64,000 nt of DNA from Mya arenaria (GCF_026914265.1 NC_069124.1:54517888-54581887); one strand, 5' to 3'; counted from the stretch's first letter, positions 24,986 to 37,165 are shown. Notes: generated from the letters alone by a model not told the origin. Program-made: numbers and translations.

Positions 24986-25934
24986 CAGGGTTGTGGTGTA
25001 CACTATGATAAAATAACTATTTTTATAGACTTTTTTTCAAAATGGGGACGGGGTAAATGTTCAAACCGTTTGCAACTAATCCACAATTAACTGATGTTAT
25101 CTTTATTAACAAATGAATAAATAAATAGGACGTTTATCACAGATGTTATCGAGAGAAAAAACCCAGTTCATAAAAAAATGGTTTACATCAAAATCTAGTT
25201 TGTTTGCTAAACATACCGCAAAATCTAACCCGTCTATCTGTCTATCTGTTGTTATCTTAGGGACGTGTGGAATAAATATATTCAAACACTCGTTTTATAC
25301 CGGAGATAAAAGTGAACTGTCTGCAGTGACTGACATTTCTTTGAAATAAACAAGTCTTTGATTGAATACCGCCAGTATTTAGAATGGGCAATTCTTCCGT
25401 CGAGGATTCTTTTCTGGGGAGAATTTACGCAAGGAAACATTCATTTTGGGGAACAGAATTGTCGATTTGGGCACTGGAATGCTTGTAAACTATTCAAGTT
25501 CTGAATTTTCTTTGAAATGTTATGCATATTCGTGTTATGTTTCATAATGGAGCTGCTTAGAATGAAGACGTTACAAAAATATTGGAAATCTTTCAGACTG
25601 AATGTTTACGCTGCTTAATGATATACAAAATGTGCAATACTTCAAAACATACAGATTATGATTGATGATCTATTAACTTTCCATTTGTTTTACATTTTCA
25701 CACATGAAAGAATAATGTTGTAATAACACATGGAACCTGTTTTAACTAGATAATTAAATAGGTTTTGTAAGGAAATGAATGCATTATTCAACTTTTACCA
25801 ACAGGTCTGGTGCAAGCTGTATTGGCTTGCATTTTCTTGCAATAATGGAATTTAAACTAATTTCTTTTACATGTTCAAGCTCGATCGTGTTTGAAGCTAA
25901 TAACATCGGGAAGAACGTTCGAGTCCATGTTCTC
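24986..25934. other. AT-rich sequence, nothing recognised
   Basis: No supported feature; only short AT-driven frames are present. Confidence 0.4.
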
Positions 25935-26180
25935 GGGCCGTATTTATAAAGCATCTTAATTAATTTAATAACTTAAGTCGATTTCGTAACTTTTTAATTG
26001 TCAAATTAAAAGATTTTTTTTTTAAATATGTGTTATTTTACATTAATGTATTTTTTTCAATTAGGTCAATTAGAAAAGTGTATTTTGGCGGAAAATCTAT
26101 TTTTTTTTTTTATTTCATATGACTAAAGAGAAACTGAAATTAGGAAAGTGACTTAAGAAGTTTTATGAATATCCAGTTCG
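25935..26180. mobile_element. MITE with CGTATTTATAAAGC-type ends
   Basis: The left end GGGCCGTATTTATAAAGCAT CTTAA is partly matched by the inverted right end GATATTCATAAAACTTCTTA AGTCAC. The core is AT-rich with T10 runs. It belongs to a widespread class of short elements whose ends read 'GGGCCCGTATTCATAAAGC'; that recognition is from memory. Confidence 0.45.
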
Positions 26181-26355
26181 ATGTCCGCATTGTTTCTAGT
26201 CGAAGTTCTGGAACAACTCGGGCAAATATCATAGTGAAGATCATCAATTTGAAAGGCACATCACTCCTTTACCATGGTAAGCCGGAACCAGTTTCCCAAT
26301 GTTCTAAAATAGGAGCTGATTCCAACATCCATATCCTCGATATTCTCCCCATGAC

Positions 26356-26754
26356 TTGACCGCCACAACAATCAAGCCCTCGGAAGAACAACATCGCATC
26401 TATTATGGCGCGGCGCGGCACTGCTTTCCGCCGTATATCATATTCACGAAAATGGCGGAATGGCGTCATGCAATGGCACATGTGGAAGCAAATGATGTAA
26501 TTTACCCAATTATGGAAGACATGCCGTTTTGTTCAGAAATTGTGCGGAAAACCAAACCGATTCCCAATGTCCCCGGTACCGCAAAGCAATCTTCTAGCGC
26601 CGTCGATTCTAGTGGCGGAAAATGTATCACCTGTGAAGGCAGAGATCAACTACAAGTCGAGATCTTTCTTAAACAGACTGTATACGAAAAAAACACGAAC
26701 GTTAACGATGACAGCACAGTATTTCAAAGTCAGATTATTTTTAATTTTGCCTGA
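26356..26754 (+). other. Unassigned 132-residue open frame
   Basis: The frame is open from ATG 26356 to a stop at 26752-26754 in a stretch less AT-rich than its flanks. An overlapping upstream frame (26165-26359) and a - strand frame (26269-26481) are also open. The protein has no signal peptide, membrane segment or motif that I recognise; it includes paired cysteines in CITCEGRDQ. It may be a decayed exon or mobile-element remnant. Confidence 0.15.
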
Positions 26755-27368
26755 TTCGTATTGCTGTTCTTTGAACTTTAGGACTTTTTAAAAAAAAAAT
26801 GCGACAGAGGCAAAAAACGACAGATCACATTTTTTCTTCCAAGATAATATACACAATTGTATAGAAAGCTGTCAAGACTTCTATTTTAATTCGCTCACAA
26901 TCCCAGCGTAATTCAATTTATTACATATATCCCAGACTTTGCTTGACAGCCTCTTAGCACAGTACATCATAATTCGTAAAAAGTAGCAGCAATATTATGA
27001 CTAGGTCTCCCAACCCTTTTATGAAAAGGCGATTGGCAATTCTAGACTAATTTTTCAGGAGAAAGGAAATTTTATAAATGTGTTCGCCGTTTCAAAATGT
27101 CGTGATGTCCTTCCCGGGGGCGTATGTGTGTTGTCTGTAAGCTGAACGACCTGTAACTGAAACATGTTCCATCACATCTGAAACGTCTGATCATCTGTTA
27201 ACAGAGTTCTCCAAAACCTCCGCACAGTCACTGGATGACTTCAAAATCAAACTGGATTCCTACGAGTGTTTTGTGGGGTGCCAGCATAGGCTGCAGTATC
27301 AGTGAGGGATATGTAAAAAAGATGATGTAATTATATGCATTTATGATTCACCATCTCTGGTTTACTAC

Positions 27369-27610
27369 AGGGGCGGATCCACAATTTGATGTTAGACGGT
27401 GTGTAACTTAGGGGCCCCTCACTCAGAACCAAAATCATTTGGTTTAAAGTAAAAACAGGGGGGGGGGGGGGGTACTCTCCACGAAATTTTATAGTCCAAA
27501 ATGGTGCATTTCGGGCGTATCTTTACTGTTTTTCTCCTATATTCAAATTAAAAGTAAACACGGGCGATTTTAGTGGGGGGGGGGCGAGTGCGCCCCCTCC
27601 TCTGTATCCT
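27369..27610 (+). mobile_element. hAT-like short element, CAGGGGCGGATCCA family, copy 1
   Basis: It starts CAGGGGCGGATCCACAATTT. Its middle shares long words with the copy at 36901 (AGTCC.AAATGGTGCATTT, CTCCTATATT.AAATTAAAAGTAAAC) and includes a poly-G run of about 15. The right end is worn (CCCCCTCCTCTGTATCC). It has no coding capacity. Confidence 0.65.
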
Positions 27611-28509
27611 CTTGTGGATTATAACACCAACACATGCATACCAGTAGTGGAACTTTAATAAATCTATACACATTTGTTGAATTGAAAAAAGTTCATGCCA
27701 TTTTGAAAACAAATATATATGTAGACTTATATAACTAATAAACCGTATTATCACAAAGCCATCGCCTTTTCACGTTATTTTATTTCATATTTTAATGACT
27801 CAAAATAGTGTTCGAAATCTGTTCGAAAAGAAAACTAAAACTTACAAAAAAAAGGAACAACGACACCTGGTATTGGTATAATATCACCAATATTTCAGCA
27901 ATCTTAATTAGATCAGCATCTTAACTGATTTACTTTCAATTATTACTGTAGTCAGCGATTGCCGGACGATGGTATGTTTACTTCATGTAATTACCGTTTC
28001 AGGTTTACCGTGGACCGGATTTTTATCGTTTACAGTGGATTTTATCCTTGTTTTCAGAAACCAAATACGGCTCGGGTTTTTTATTTTGTCATTGGATATA
28101 AAAATGGTGGCTCTACCGGGGGATTTTTCGCGTGACATGGCATCATTTGAGTTCTTCTCGGTCGAATGTTTGACTATTGTGGTTTGATTTAGTGGTTGAG
28201 AGGATCTGGAGAAAGCCGTCTTAAATGACTCTAACGTCTTCCGAAAAAGTACACCGAAAAAAGTCTCTCTAGTGAGTTGAATTGCACTTAAAGATACACG
28301 GTAGATCTGTACATATAAAAAACGTAATTATAAAACGCAACAAAGAGGTGCAGGTATCCTGAGTTAACTATTTCATTTCCGTTTAGCAGGCTCATGTTAT
28401 TCAAGATGAAAACATCACAAGATATTATAACGTTAATCACTGACACAGCCTTCCTTTGAAAAGGCCGTACAAACAACTGTCATATTTTTGAAGTTATTCT
28501 GTTTTTCTC
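27611..28509. other. AT-rich sequence, nothing recognised
   Basis: No supported feature in this stretch. Confidence 0.4.
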
Positions 28510-28998
28510 ACTTTTACGCCTACTAAACGCCAGCTCCACCACTTATCGGTGATGCAAAGAAAATGAGCTGTTGACACTTCCGTGGTGCAGCTGTGCCTTT
28601 TGTTTCATTGTAATTACATTTATATGATTTATATTTTCATATTTTTATTACATGGACATATTTCGAAAATCGGAGAATGTGGTACCGTGTAAAAACAGAT
28701 TCATATTACAGGTTGGCTACGATTTTGTTTCAATATAGAACACTATGTGGTGTCAGAAGCCCAATTCGGACGTGTACATATACGGAGATCCGCTAACATT
28801 TCAACTTCATTTCGGTGCATAGTCACAACTTAAAGAACATTCAGGCGCTTGAGGATAAAAAAATATTAGACGAAAAATAAGTCATACTCCCGAGTAAACA
28901 TGAAAACAAAGGGCACAATTGCACCACGGAAGTGTCGATAGCTCATTTTCGTTGCACCACCGATAAGTGGCAGAGCTAACGTTTAGTAAGCGTGAGTT
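28510..28998. mobile_element. Inverted-repeat element with about 100-bp termini
   Basis: The left terminus (CTACTAAACGCCAGCTCCAC CACTTATCGGTGRTGCAA) and the inverted right terminus (TTACTAAACGTTAGCTCTGC CACTTATCGGTGGTGCAA) match over roughly 100 bp at about 85%. Both also contain GACACTTCCGTGGTGCA. The 290-bp core is AT-rich and non-coding. This is a foldback or MITE element of unassigned superfamily. Confidence 0.75.
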
Positions 28999-29168
28999 TT
29001 AATGTTGTTTTTTGATATGTTTCATATTTGTTGACAATATTCGTCACTATATGTTTGTGTGTTACAAAAGGCAATGAATCACATGGGCACATAAAGTTTC
29101 ATGCCGTTCTATGAACACTACGTATATGCTAGAGATTTTTGTTGCGGTCAATAGAAATTAACGCGAGC

Positions 29169-29893
29169 GTACCCACGGTGCATATCCATATCGGTACCCT
29201 CTTTGCGAAATCTACTGAAACGGTACCCTCTTTGCACATGCCCCGGTCATTCTCTGCTGAAAACAAATCGGCGATGGACAACAAGCCAGTAAATGTTCAT
29301 TCAACTGATGAATGGAGGTATGTCATGTGCAAAAGAAGTATACCACGGAACACTAGAATGTTATAGCTATGTCTTATTTAGTAATGTGCCCATTTTTCAA
29401 TTACTGCAACTCCACAATAAGCTAGCAAAGAGGTATCCCGTGCCACTGTTAAACCGAATGTATGGTGTTTTTATGAATTTACCACATATTTTAGACTTTA
29501 AATTGTCATTTGTATGAATATGATATATAAATGAATACATGTAATATGTATGGGGTGTACATTATCAAACCAATGGTTCATTTAAGCCCGCAGAACATGC
29601 AGAGGCGGTGGGCGAGGCAAGACATATCAATATTGTGTAGCTTATTGTGGAGTTGCAGTAATTGAAAAATGGGCACATTACTAAATAAGACATAGCTATA
29701 ACATTCTAGTGTTCCGTGGTATACTTCTTTTGCACATGACATACCACCTTTCATCAGTTGAATGAACATTTACTGGCTTGTTGTCCATCGCCGATTTGTT
29801 TTCAGCAGAGAATGACCGGGGCATGTGTAAAGAGGGTACCGTTTCAGTAGATTTCGCAAAGAGGGTACCGATATGGATATGCACCGTGGTACC
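29169..29893. repeat. Large inverted duplication, 256-bp arms, 213-bp spacer
   Basis: Positions 29169-29424 are repeated inverted at 29638-29893 with only a few differences. Each arm contains two copies of GGTACCCTCTTTGC about 32 bp apart and is open in one frame (ending SIPRNTRML then stop), so the same short peptide appears on + and - strands. The spacer is unrelated AT-rich sequence. The high arm identity suggests recent formation or gene conversion. No transposon superfamily is recognised. Confidence 0.9.
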
Positions 29894-31682
29894 TTGGTCT
29901 TACATCGCCAAAATTGGACTATTTTGGTGTATGTTGGTGCATTCGTCGGAATGATTCTACGTAAAATTAATAACTAGTAACAGAAAATTTTAAAATTGTC
30001 TTTGGCCCACACAAAAATGCAAACCCCAAGTATATGCTACTTTTTACTATTGACACGTTTTTAACTAGTAAGCCATGGTGGAAAAATAGACTGACTAAAA
30101 TATAGTCAATGAAACTATTTTTTGGTGCATTAACGTAATATCAATGAACATTTTTTGTTAGAAATACTCGATGGCCATTGGTCCACACAACTATGCAAAC
30201 TCCATTTTTTTGCATCAGTACATAATAAGTTCCGTTTGGTCAGTTTGGCCATTTGATGATCGAACTATTTTCGTTCGTTGATGATATAATTTAGCGAAGT
30301 ATAACTTTTTCGATGACGTCACATGGATACGTCGACGCAAGGTATGTTACAAAACTGCAAACACGAATGTGCCAAGCAGAAAATGATACAATTAAGACAC
30401 AATGGACACTCAGTCTCTATGTCAATCTGTATGTAAAAGTCCGACATTTAATGTACCATCATGCAATACACCGTGTGAGTCTATGTTGGCATCTGAGAGC
30501 GTGCCTGGGGGTTTCCTCGGTCAGTAGACTTCTTTGAATGCTTTAGATAATGTCTATAACGTTTCGGGAGTAAGTGGAAGTCCGACTTATCACAGAGACG
30601 GACATACATCTACAAAATACACTTGGTCAGTTAAAGGAGTGTCCGCAAACAACTATCGAGAGAAGATATGTGATTGTCTTCATCAAGATCGCCCCTTCCA
30701 CACCATAAATAAGTCACAAGGACCGACAGAGAAAGTGATATTCTGGCGCTTGTATAAATCACAATGATCGAATAATGCCCGGGCATAGACGCTGATTTTC
30801 TCGGGCAGAGATCTGGAAAATTAGGCGCGAGAAGTTCTTTTACTCTCTCGGAATGACCATAACTAGCCTCCGGTGAAATATTGGAACCGTGATAGCCTCC
30901 GTATACACACTTTTAAATAAGATTGCTCATTTGGTCTCTTCTGTTATTTTCTTTTTCCTTTTTGTCTTTGTTTCTCCTTCCTTTTTTGTCTATGTCTCTC
31001 ATACATGAAAGCAAAGGATGACGAACGCCGCTGGACAATTTGTTACACTTTTAATTGTCAATTACAAACATCGTTTGGTTCACATGCTATAATTATAAAC
31101 TGCTTCTTTACATTAAAACATAAATGAATCGTTCATTGTCGCTGCGTTCATTTGCCCAAACACGCGTAATAGATAACCTTTAAGAGCCAAATAAACTTGT
31201 AACATTTTAGTTTCTTTTAAACGTTTAAATAACACGGAGATTTTGTATCAGTTCACACAAGTTGACTTTGAAAGGATTTGAAATTGGAAGAGCGTTACAG
31301 AGTTTCAATTTGAATCAGCAAAGAGTCCATCTCTTCTACTGTAATTGTGTTAGTCAGTTTTAAATGTATCCAGCTTTGGCTGATTGGGGTCTAAGGAGTG
31401 AGACTAACTTTTCTCTATTTAAGGAGAAGGTGAAATTCAATCAAGTATTCAACTTGAAGGATTTGACAAAAGGCCAGACGACGGCGGTCTAGAACGCGAA
31501 CAAAACTTTAACAAGCGTGCGTTTCTTAGGGTTGTTCATTGACTTATACAGTATCAGCAAATATCAGTCTTACAAAATGAAATTAAATACAATGAATGTA
31601 TAAATGAACTTACAGTTATGTTTTCATTTATAATATATTGTGTGATAAAATACTAATCTGGGGACAAGGAATAATTGAACTA
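29894..31682. other. Intergenic sequence, nothing recognised
   Basis: Two adjacent + frames (30313-30537, 30534-30767) have no family resemblance. No repeat structure was seen. Confidence 0.4.
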
Positions 31683-31857
31683 CAGTCGACACTCGCTATT
31701 TCGAACTCTGTTATATCGATGTTCTTGTTATGTCGAACTGTTTCGAATGTGTTGGGTTAAGAAAGACATGTTTCTTTTTTTCTTTCGGCTAAATCAATTT
31801 TTCGTTATCTCTATGTATTTCCCCATGTCACCACTTCGACATAACGAATTTTGACTG
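31683..31857. mobile_element. pogo-like MITE, copy A (175 bp)
   Basis: Ends are CAGTCGACACTCGCTATTTC and, inverted, CAGTCAAAATTCGTTATGTC, with TA on both flanks. The interior words TTATATCGATGTTCTTGTTA and TCGAACT match the copy at 32575. TA targets and these ends fit the pogo branch of Tc1/mariner. No coding sequence. Confidence 0.75.
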
Positions 31858-31886
31858 TATTTAATTAAAATGGGTGCGTATAGTTT

Positions 31887-32132
31887 CAGGGGCGTAGCTA
31901 GCCCTCTATTCAAGAGGATTCATAATTGTGCTATGGGGGTCCGGGGGCATGTCCCCTTGAAAAAAACAATGGTGCAATTCGAGGCATTCTGGGCATTCTG
32001 ATGTGCTTTATTTAGTTCTGGAAAATGGTCGGTTTTAGGATCATGTAGACAACTACGCATACTTTGGCTGATTTTTTTGTCAGAATCATGTGGATTTAGC
32101 CGCGTACTCGCTTATAGGCAGCTACGCGCCTG
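31887..32132 (+). mobile_element. hAT-like MITE, CAGGGGCGTAGCTAG family, copy 1 (246 bp)
   Basis: The left end CAGGGGCGTAGCTAG and inverted right end CAGGCGCGTAGCTGC bound a core with GGTCCGGGGGCATGTCCCC. Flanks share AGTTT, the remains of a target duplication. A second copy lies inverted at 56540-56729. Confidence 0.75.
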
Positions 32133-32574
32133 AGTTTTACGTCAGAACATCTGAAAATATTGACCATGAGAAAATGAACATACATGTATAATTAAACAGG
32201 ATATAAACTAGATTAGACGGATTTTTTGGGGCGAAGAACAAAAATGATAAAAAGCACATCAGAAAGAGAAACACTCACCAGCTATTTTTCAAACACACTT
32301 TCATATGACAACATAAGCTTATAATGTAACAAGACAGCGATAGAGCCAGGTCTGATTATTAATAACTATATTAATTTGGACACGACCATTTGTTAACAAA
32401 ACGCCTAGGCGGTAGATCGGGGCTGTTCGGAGTCTTGAGAGGCAGTATCAATCTAATTTCACGGCTGTCCGCTACCTTCATTAGCGCCAGAGTATTAAAG
32501 AGACAATGTTACATAAATATTCAAAACTACAATACTTAAGTAAACACTGTAGGTTTAATTCGGTCAAAACATTA

Positions 32575-32749
32575 CAGTCGAAACTCGCTCATGTCGAACC
32601 CGGTTATTTCGATGTTCTGGTTATGGCGTAGTTTAAAAAAATATATATTTAGTTATATACTTTTTTGTAATCCGGTTATGTCGAGTATTCGTTATCCCGA
32701 AGTTTTTTTCAAGAGGTTTCATCGAGTTCGACATAACGAGTTTTGATTG
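32575..32749. mobile_element. pogo-like MITE, copy B (175 bp)
   Basis: Ends are CAGTCGAAACTCGCTCATGT and, inverted, CAATCAAAACTCGTTATGTC, flanked by TA on both sides. It has the same length as the copy at 31683 and shares its CGATGTTCTKGTTATG words. Confidence 0.78.
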
Positions 32750-33296
32750 TACTTGCATGCGGTTACAATGAGTCAAAACATTACTCCGACGTGTCGTCAC
32801 TAGGGAGTTTGTGTGGAGTGGATGTATTCTGCGCTAAACTTTAAGAAGTTGATAATTTTGCATTAAGGTGGGTTCCCACTGCCGATCAGATCAACTCGAT
32901 CATCCCGATCACCCAAATTCCCCGATCAGGCCCGACCATGCTCGACTAAAGGCGAATACACGACTTCTTCTCGACCTCTTGTCGATCACACACGATTTCC
33001 ACACGATTATTCACGACTCCTTCACGACGTCAACCCGACCACCTTTCCGATTTCCGCTCGATCATCCCGACCTTTACACGATCCCTACACGATCTCAACT
33101 CGACCTACTGGATCTCTGCTCGATCGGTGTCAGATCTTTCCCCGACCCGATCGTCATAGTCGTACTCGAGTCGTAGAAGGTCGTGAACAGTCGTGTACCA
33201 AAACTTTTAGAATAAAAACTTCAAACAGTGTTGATCATTATCACTTCATCCTGAAACTTCATGGTATATGTTGTGTCCAGCATAGTATACATATTT

Positions 33297-34201
33297 ATGG
33301 AGATTGAGCAGTTGCAGATGTGGGCCAGATGGTTAGAGCTCCAGAGAGACAGGGCCATTGCAGTGCTAGAGTTGGAACAAGAGGAAGAGGCTGAGGGTCG
33401 TAGGCATAGACGTAGGCGACAAATGCGCAGGAAAATATGGATGAAGCAGTGGCTTGCACGACGACCCCTGTATGGGCATTATGAGCAACTGCTACAGGAG
33501 CTAAACAGGGAAGACCCAAAAGGATACAAAAATTTCCTAAGGGTAGACGCTGATATGTTTGGGGAGCTTGTTGATCGCATATCACCCAGAATTCAGAAAA
33601 AGAACACCAACTTCAGGTAAATCATGGGTTTGATCCCCATCATTTTCACGTATTTCTGAAATAATTAGTCATCTAGTTACTTTTCCAACCAATTGACATC
33701 AACAGCTCTGTGCAATTGTCACTAATATTTAAGAAATTTTCATACGTTGTATAATAGCAGGCTAGTTATTACTTATCATTGTTCAATCTCTATTTCAGGG
33801 AAGCCCTGGAGCCTGGATTGAAGTTGGCGGTCACTCTTCGTCATCTCGCAACTGGAGCCTCGTATTCAGACTTGATGTACTCATTCCGAGTGGGAAGTAA
33901 CACAATAAGTAAATTCGTCCCTGAAGTTTTGGATGCTATAATACAGGAGTACTCTGAAGAGGTTTTGCCAGACGTCGTCACTGCTGAACAATGGCAGCAG
34001 ATTGCAGATGACTTCCGAACCAAGTGGAATTTTCCTCATGTCTGCGGGGCTCTTGATGGTAAGCACGTGAGGATAAAGAACCCGAAGAACTCTGGATCTC
34101 TGTTCTATAACTATAAAGGCTTCTTTTCCATAATACTACTCGCACTCGTAGACGCAAACTACAAATTCATTAATATTGCCGAAAAAAACATATACATGTA
34201 G
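33297..34201 (+). CDS. PIF/Harbinger (HARBI1-like) transposase, C-terminally truncated
   Basis: Two exons, 33297-33616 and 33799-34201, are joined at AG|G, using donor GTAAAT and acceptor TTTCAG. This gives ...KKNTNFREALEPGLKLAV, the conserved NxREA.......LA.TLR block of the family. I start at MEIEQLQMW; an upstream in-frame Met at 33261 is also possible. The N-terminal third is charged and arginine-rich, and is followed by EDPKGYKNFLR and a helix-turn-helix-like ISKFVPEV segment. The DDE domain shows the first Asp in ALDGKHVRI and the second in LVDANYKF. The frame then ends at IAEKNIYM, so the third acidic residue and the C-terminal 100 or so residues are absent. It cannot be a working nuclease as it stands. 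Confidence 0.88.
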
Positions 34202-34346
34202 AGTACTAATTGTAAAAATACATGACAAACATAGCAGTGTGTTATGATAAAATAAACAAATTATGCATTATATCCTTATAAACACTTGACACACAAAATA
34301 TAAGTCTAATGACAGTTGTTTGTTCGTATTCGAAGGGAAAGCAAAA

Positions 34347-34553
34347 TCAAAAGCTTAGTACCTCTATCTCAGGAGAAGTCGGACGTTCTTCTACTTGCTC
34401 TTTTCTGGTTTGCTCGGCAGAAGAGTCAGTAGGGGGTATAGGCGACTCATTACTCTCTTCCTGGGTGGGTTCCACGATTTCAGGCTGAGGCGCAGCAACT
34501 GCACATTTACTCGCAATTGTACTGCCTATCGGCCTTTTGCCTTTTCTCGGCAT
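34347..34553 (-). CDS. Harbinger second gene, first exon only (partial)
   Basis: On the - strand an ATG near 34553 opens a 68-residue frame starting MPRKGKRPIG and continuing with acidic, P/S/T-rich sequence. The frame runs into a plausible donor (GAG then GTACTA, near 34362). Harbinger elements usually encode a Myb/SANT-type DNA-binding partner convergent or divergent to the transposase; position and orientation fit, but no Myb domain remains. The frame is also open upstream without an ATG. The identification is by context only. Confidence 0.4.
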   Translation of the reverse strand: MPRKGKRPIGSTIASKCAVAAPQPEIVEPTQEESNESPIPPTDSSAEQTRKEQVEERPTSPEIEVLSF

Positions 34554-35160
34554 CTTTAGTTTGTAGTAGAAATGGCTTGGCTGAAGATGTTTTAACAGAT
34601 ATTGGTTTGCTAAAGATGTTATATCTTCAGCGTCCAAACAACTTATGAGACACTGGTCAGCACGCTTTTCTTGCTTTAGTCACGTGAGCTCGTGTATGGT
34701 CGAACAGTGATCGGGGTTTGATCGTGTGCGGTCGTGTGTGGTCGTGGAGTAGTCGGGTAGCAGTCTTGATAATCTGGACAAGAGATCGAACAGAGATCTA
34801 CTTAATCGGGATGCGATCGTATATTACTCGAGTAGAAGTCGAGAAGATCGGTTACAGATCGGGTAAAAGATGTCAATCCGACCAAACAAGATCGCTACAC
34901 GATTGTTTCTCGATTAACTCGATCTTCAACTCGATCAATACACGATCGCTTCCCGAGCTCTTCTCGACCGCTTGGCTACACGATCGCTACACGAATTTTT
35001 TTGACATGTCAAAAAAATTCGGGTAGAAAGCCCGAGCGATGCCGACCAAGGTAGACCTCCCCGACCACTCCCGATCAATCATGCCGACCTACCCAGACAA
35101 GTACCCGATCGCTTGATCGGGCTTGATCGAGTTGATCTGATCGGCAGTGGGAGCCCAGCT

Positions 35161-35544
35161 TTAGAGTGATTCAAAGACTTCTAATTTCTTTATACATATC
35201 TGGCCTCTAAAAATCACTGGTCAGTGTCAATCAACTGCCCCTATATGAATGCCAATGTAATTGCAATTGGTATTGTAATGCCATTTGAGACCTTTGTACT
35301 TGCCCCTCTGAGACAGCACCTTTAAAATTGTTCGCCACATACCATTAGTATTATTATAAATGAATTGTTTTCCTTTCCTGTCTTAATGAGATTATTAGCT
35401 GGAGTGTGTAAACTTTCACCAGGTGCATCAAGAGACTGTCATACATCAAATGAGCGCCATTATTACAGGTAAAATGAGGTTCGACTCTTTCGCTCAGACC
35501 ATGGAGTGTACAGGGGGGGGGGGGGGAGGGGGGTATAAATATTT
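35161..35544. other. Intergenic sequence with a poly-G run
   Basis: The TTA target duplication of the Harbinger element is at 35161-35163. A G-run of about 14 followed by AGGGGGG lies near 35513-35533. Nothing else is recognised. Confidence 0.5.
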
Positions 35545-35720
35545 GTCATGGTCATCGCCCGGTCCGGTAACGCACTTGACTGTCAATCAAGGGGTCGCAG
35601 GTTCGATTCTCTGTCACACCACTAAAATACTAAACGTCTTTCAGGGGGGAGAACCAGGTTAGCTCCAACCAGGGTTACATTCTGTATGTGAAATATGCTC
35701 CCCAAAAAAACTAAAATGAC
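35545..35720 (+). mobile_element. tRNA-derived SINE
   Basis: A tRNA-like head with an A-box-type CCGGTAACGCACTTGACTG and a perfect B-box GGTTCGATTCT is followed by a non-tRNA body (GAACCAGGTTAGCTCC, CCAGGGTTACATTC). The spacing of the boxes fits an RNA polymerase III promoter. The 3' end is indistinct. Confidence 0.65.
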
Positions 35721-36900
35721 TAACAATTTACTCGGAGCACTCGCCGGAAATAAACTCAAAACCACAGTAAGGACCATCCAACGCTTGATTTGAACCCGAA
35801 TCTTCTTGTGGGTAAAATAGTTTCTTTAGGTTTAATGCATTTCCTTTCATTTAATTAGAATCGAAATATAGCGAAACGTTTTAGATTGTTTAGATATTAA
35901 ATCGAATTGTGCTTCAAAAGTACGCGGTTCTTTCGTTCATGTTATGAAACATTTTGCTTAGTAACAAGGGAAGCAACCCAATTTGAAATATATTACTTAT
36001 TGCTTGTGTCTTGTTTTTTCTACAATTATATAATAATGATAAAAGATAAAAAAAAATCCGAAATAATTCGGAATAATTTTATTGCTATAAATGACAAACT
36101 TCGTTTCACATGCCATACCCAGTGTCATAACCTTGCCCGGATGGATTATTTCTATCCTGCTGTGAATACGCCGCGGGGTGGGCCATAAAGCCATTATCGT
36201 ACAGTTGAATACACAATTTTTGGGCATCGATTTTTTACAAATTTTACAGAATTGTTCAAAAAGGACCAAAAGATATTTAAAAAATCATTATTTCGAAAAG
36301 TGCATTTGGAAGAGAGAAAAAATTCTGCATCGTTATCCGCTGGAAGCTAAGCGATCGGATGTCTATAATGACTTTAAATAGCAAAACAATTTTTAGCTCC
36401 TTCTTATTTCAATGTAACTTTTAACGACCAACAAAACTCTTAAAAGGGACCAAAATGTAAAAATCATACAATAAATACAAAACCATCATCTTCAAGGGCA
36501 AGAATTATCCTAACATATATGTAGGAAGTAAGAGAATCGTTTAACCATATTTTCCCTATATAACTCTATAGGCACTTTCGCTTCAGCGGTTTTCTTCAAA
36601 GTTGGCAATGCATTATGTCGGGCAATCGAATTATAAATATTGCTGTAAATTAATAAAAATATATGTCTTAATGTCATGTAATAAAGATTTAATGAATGGC
36701 TTTTCGGTTTAAAGTTAAAACATTTGCTTTCGTTCGGGGAAGAATCAAGTAAACTTTTTCCCTCGGCCTATCGAATTTCAATTACTCATGTAAAACAATA
36801 ACTTGAAATTTATAACCATATTAGCCTGTTGATCACCATACGTATTCACTTCATATTGGTTCTGAAACTTTCCAATAAAGTAAACATTTGCATACATTGC
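35721..36900. other. AT-rich sequence, nothing recognised
   Basis: No supported gene or repeat. Short frames on both strands near 35907-36381 carry no family signature. Confidence 0.4.
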
Positions 36901-37165
36901 CAGGGGCGAATCCAGGAATTCATGTTAGAGGGGGCATGACTTATGGGCGTTACTTTTGACTTGCTACCCTCCCTGAAAACAGAAATTGATATGGTTCAAA
37001 GTGTTGGCGGGGGGGGGGGGGTGCTCCCCCAAGATTTTTTTAACAATTCTAGTCCGAAATGGTGCATTTTGGGTGTATTTTATTCCTTTTTCCTCTTATA
37101 TTGAAATTAAAAGTAAACTTTGATGATTTAAGGGGGGAGGGCACCCCCTCCCCCTGCCTGGATCC
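36901..37165 (+). mobile_element. hAT-like short element, CAGGGGCGGATCCA family, copy 2
   Basis: It starts CAGGGGCGAATCCAGGAATT and ends near CCTGGATCCGC, an inverted match. It shares the internal ATGGTGCATTT and AAATTAAAAGTAAAC words and poly-G run with the copy at 27369. A third, partial copy is at 58900-59001. Confidence 0.7.

Larger units (their letters stand above)
32866..35160. mobile_element. PIF/Harbinger DNA transposon (2295 bp), internally shortened
   Basis: The termini AGGTGGGTTCCCACTGCCG (left) and AGCTGGGCTCCCACTGCCG (inverted right) continue for a further 20 matching bases and are flanked on both sides by TTA, the expected Harbinger target duplication. Inside each end lies 300-470 bp packed with CGATC, CGACC and ACACGA words in opposite orientation. 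Two convergent genes lie between them: a transposase (+) and a start of a second gene (-). The transposase ends after the second catalytic Asp and the accessory gene after its first exon, so a central segment has probably been lost. Intact terminal repeats mean it could still have been mobilised by a relative. Confidence 0.92.
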
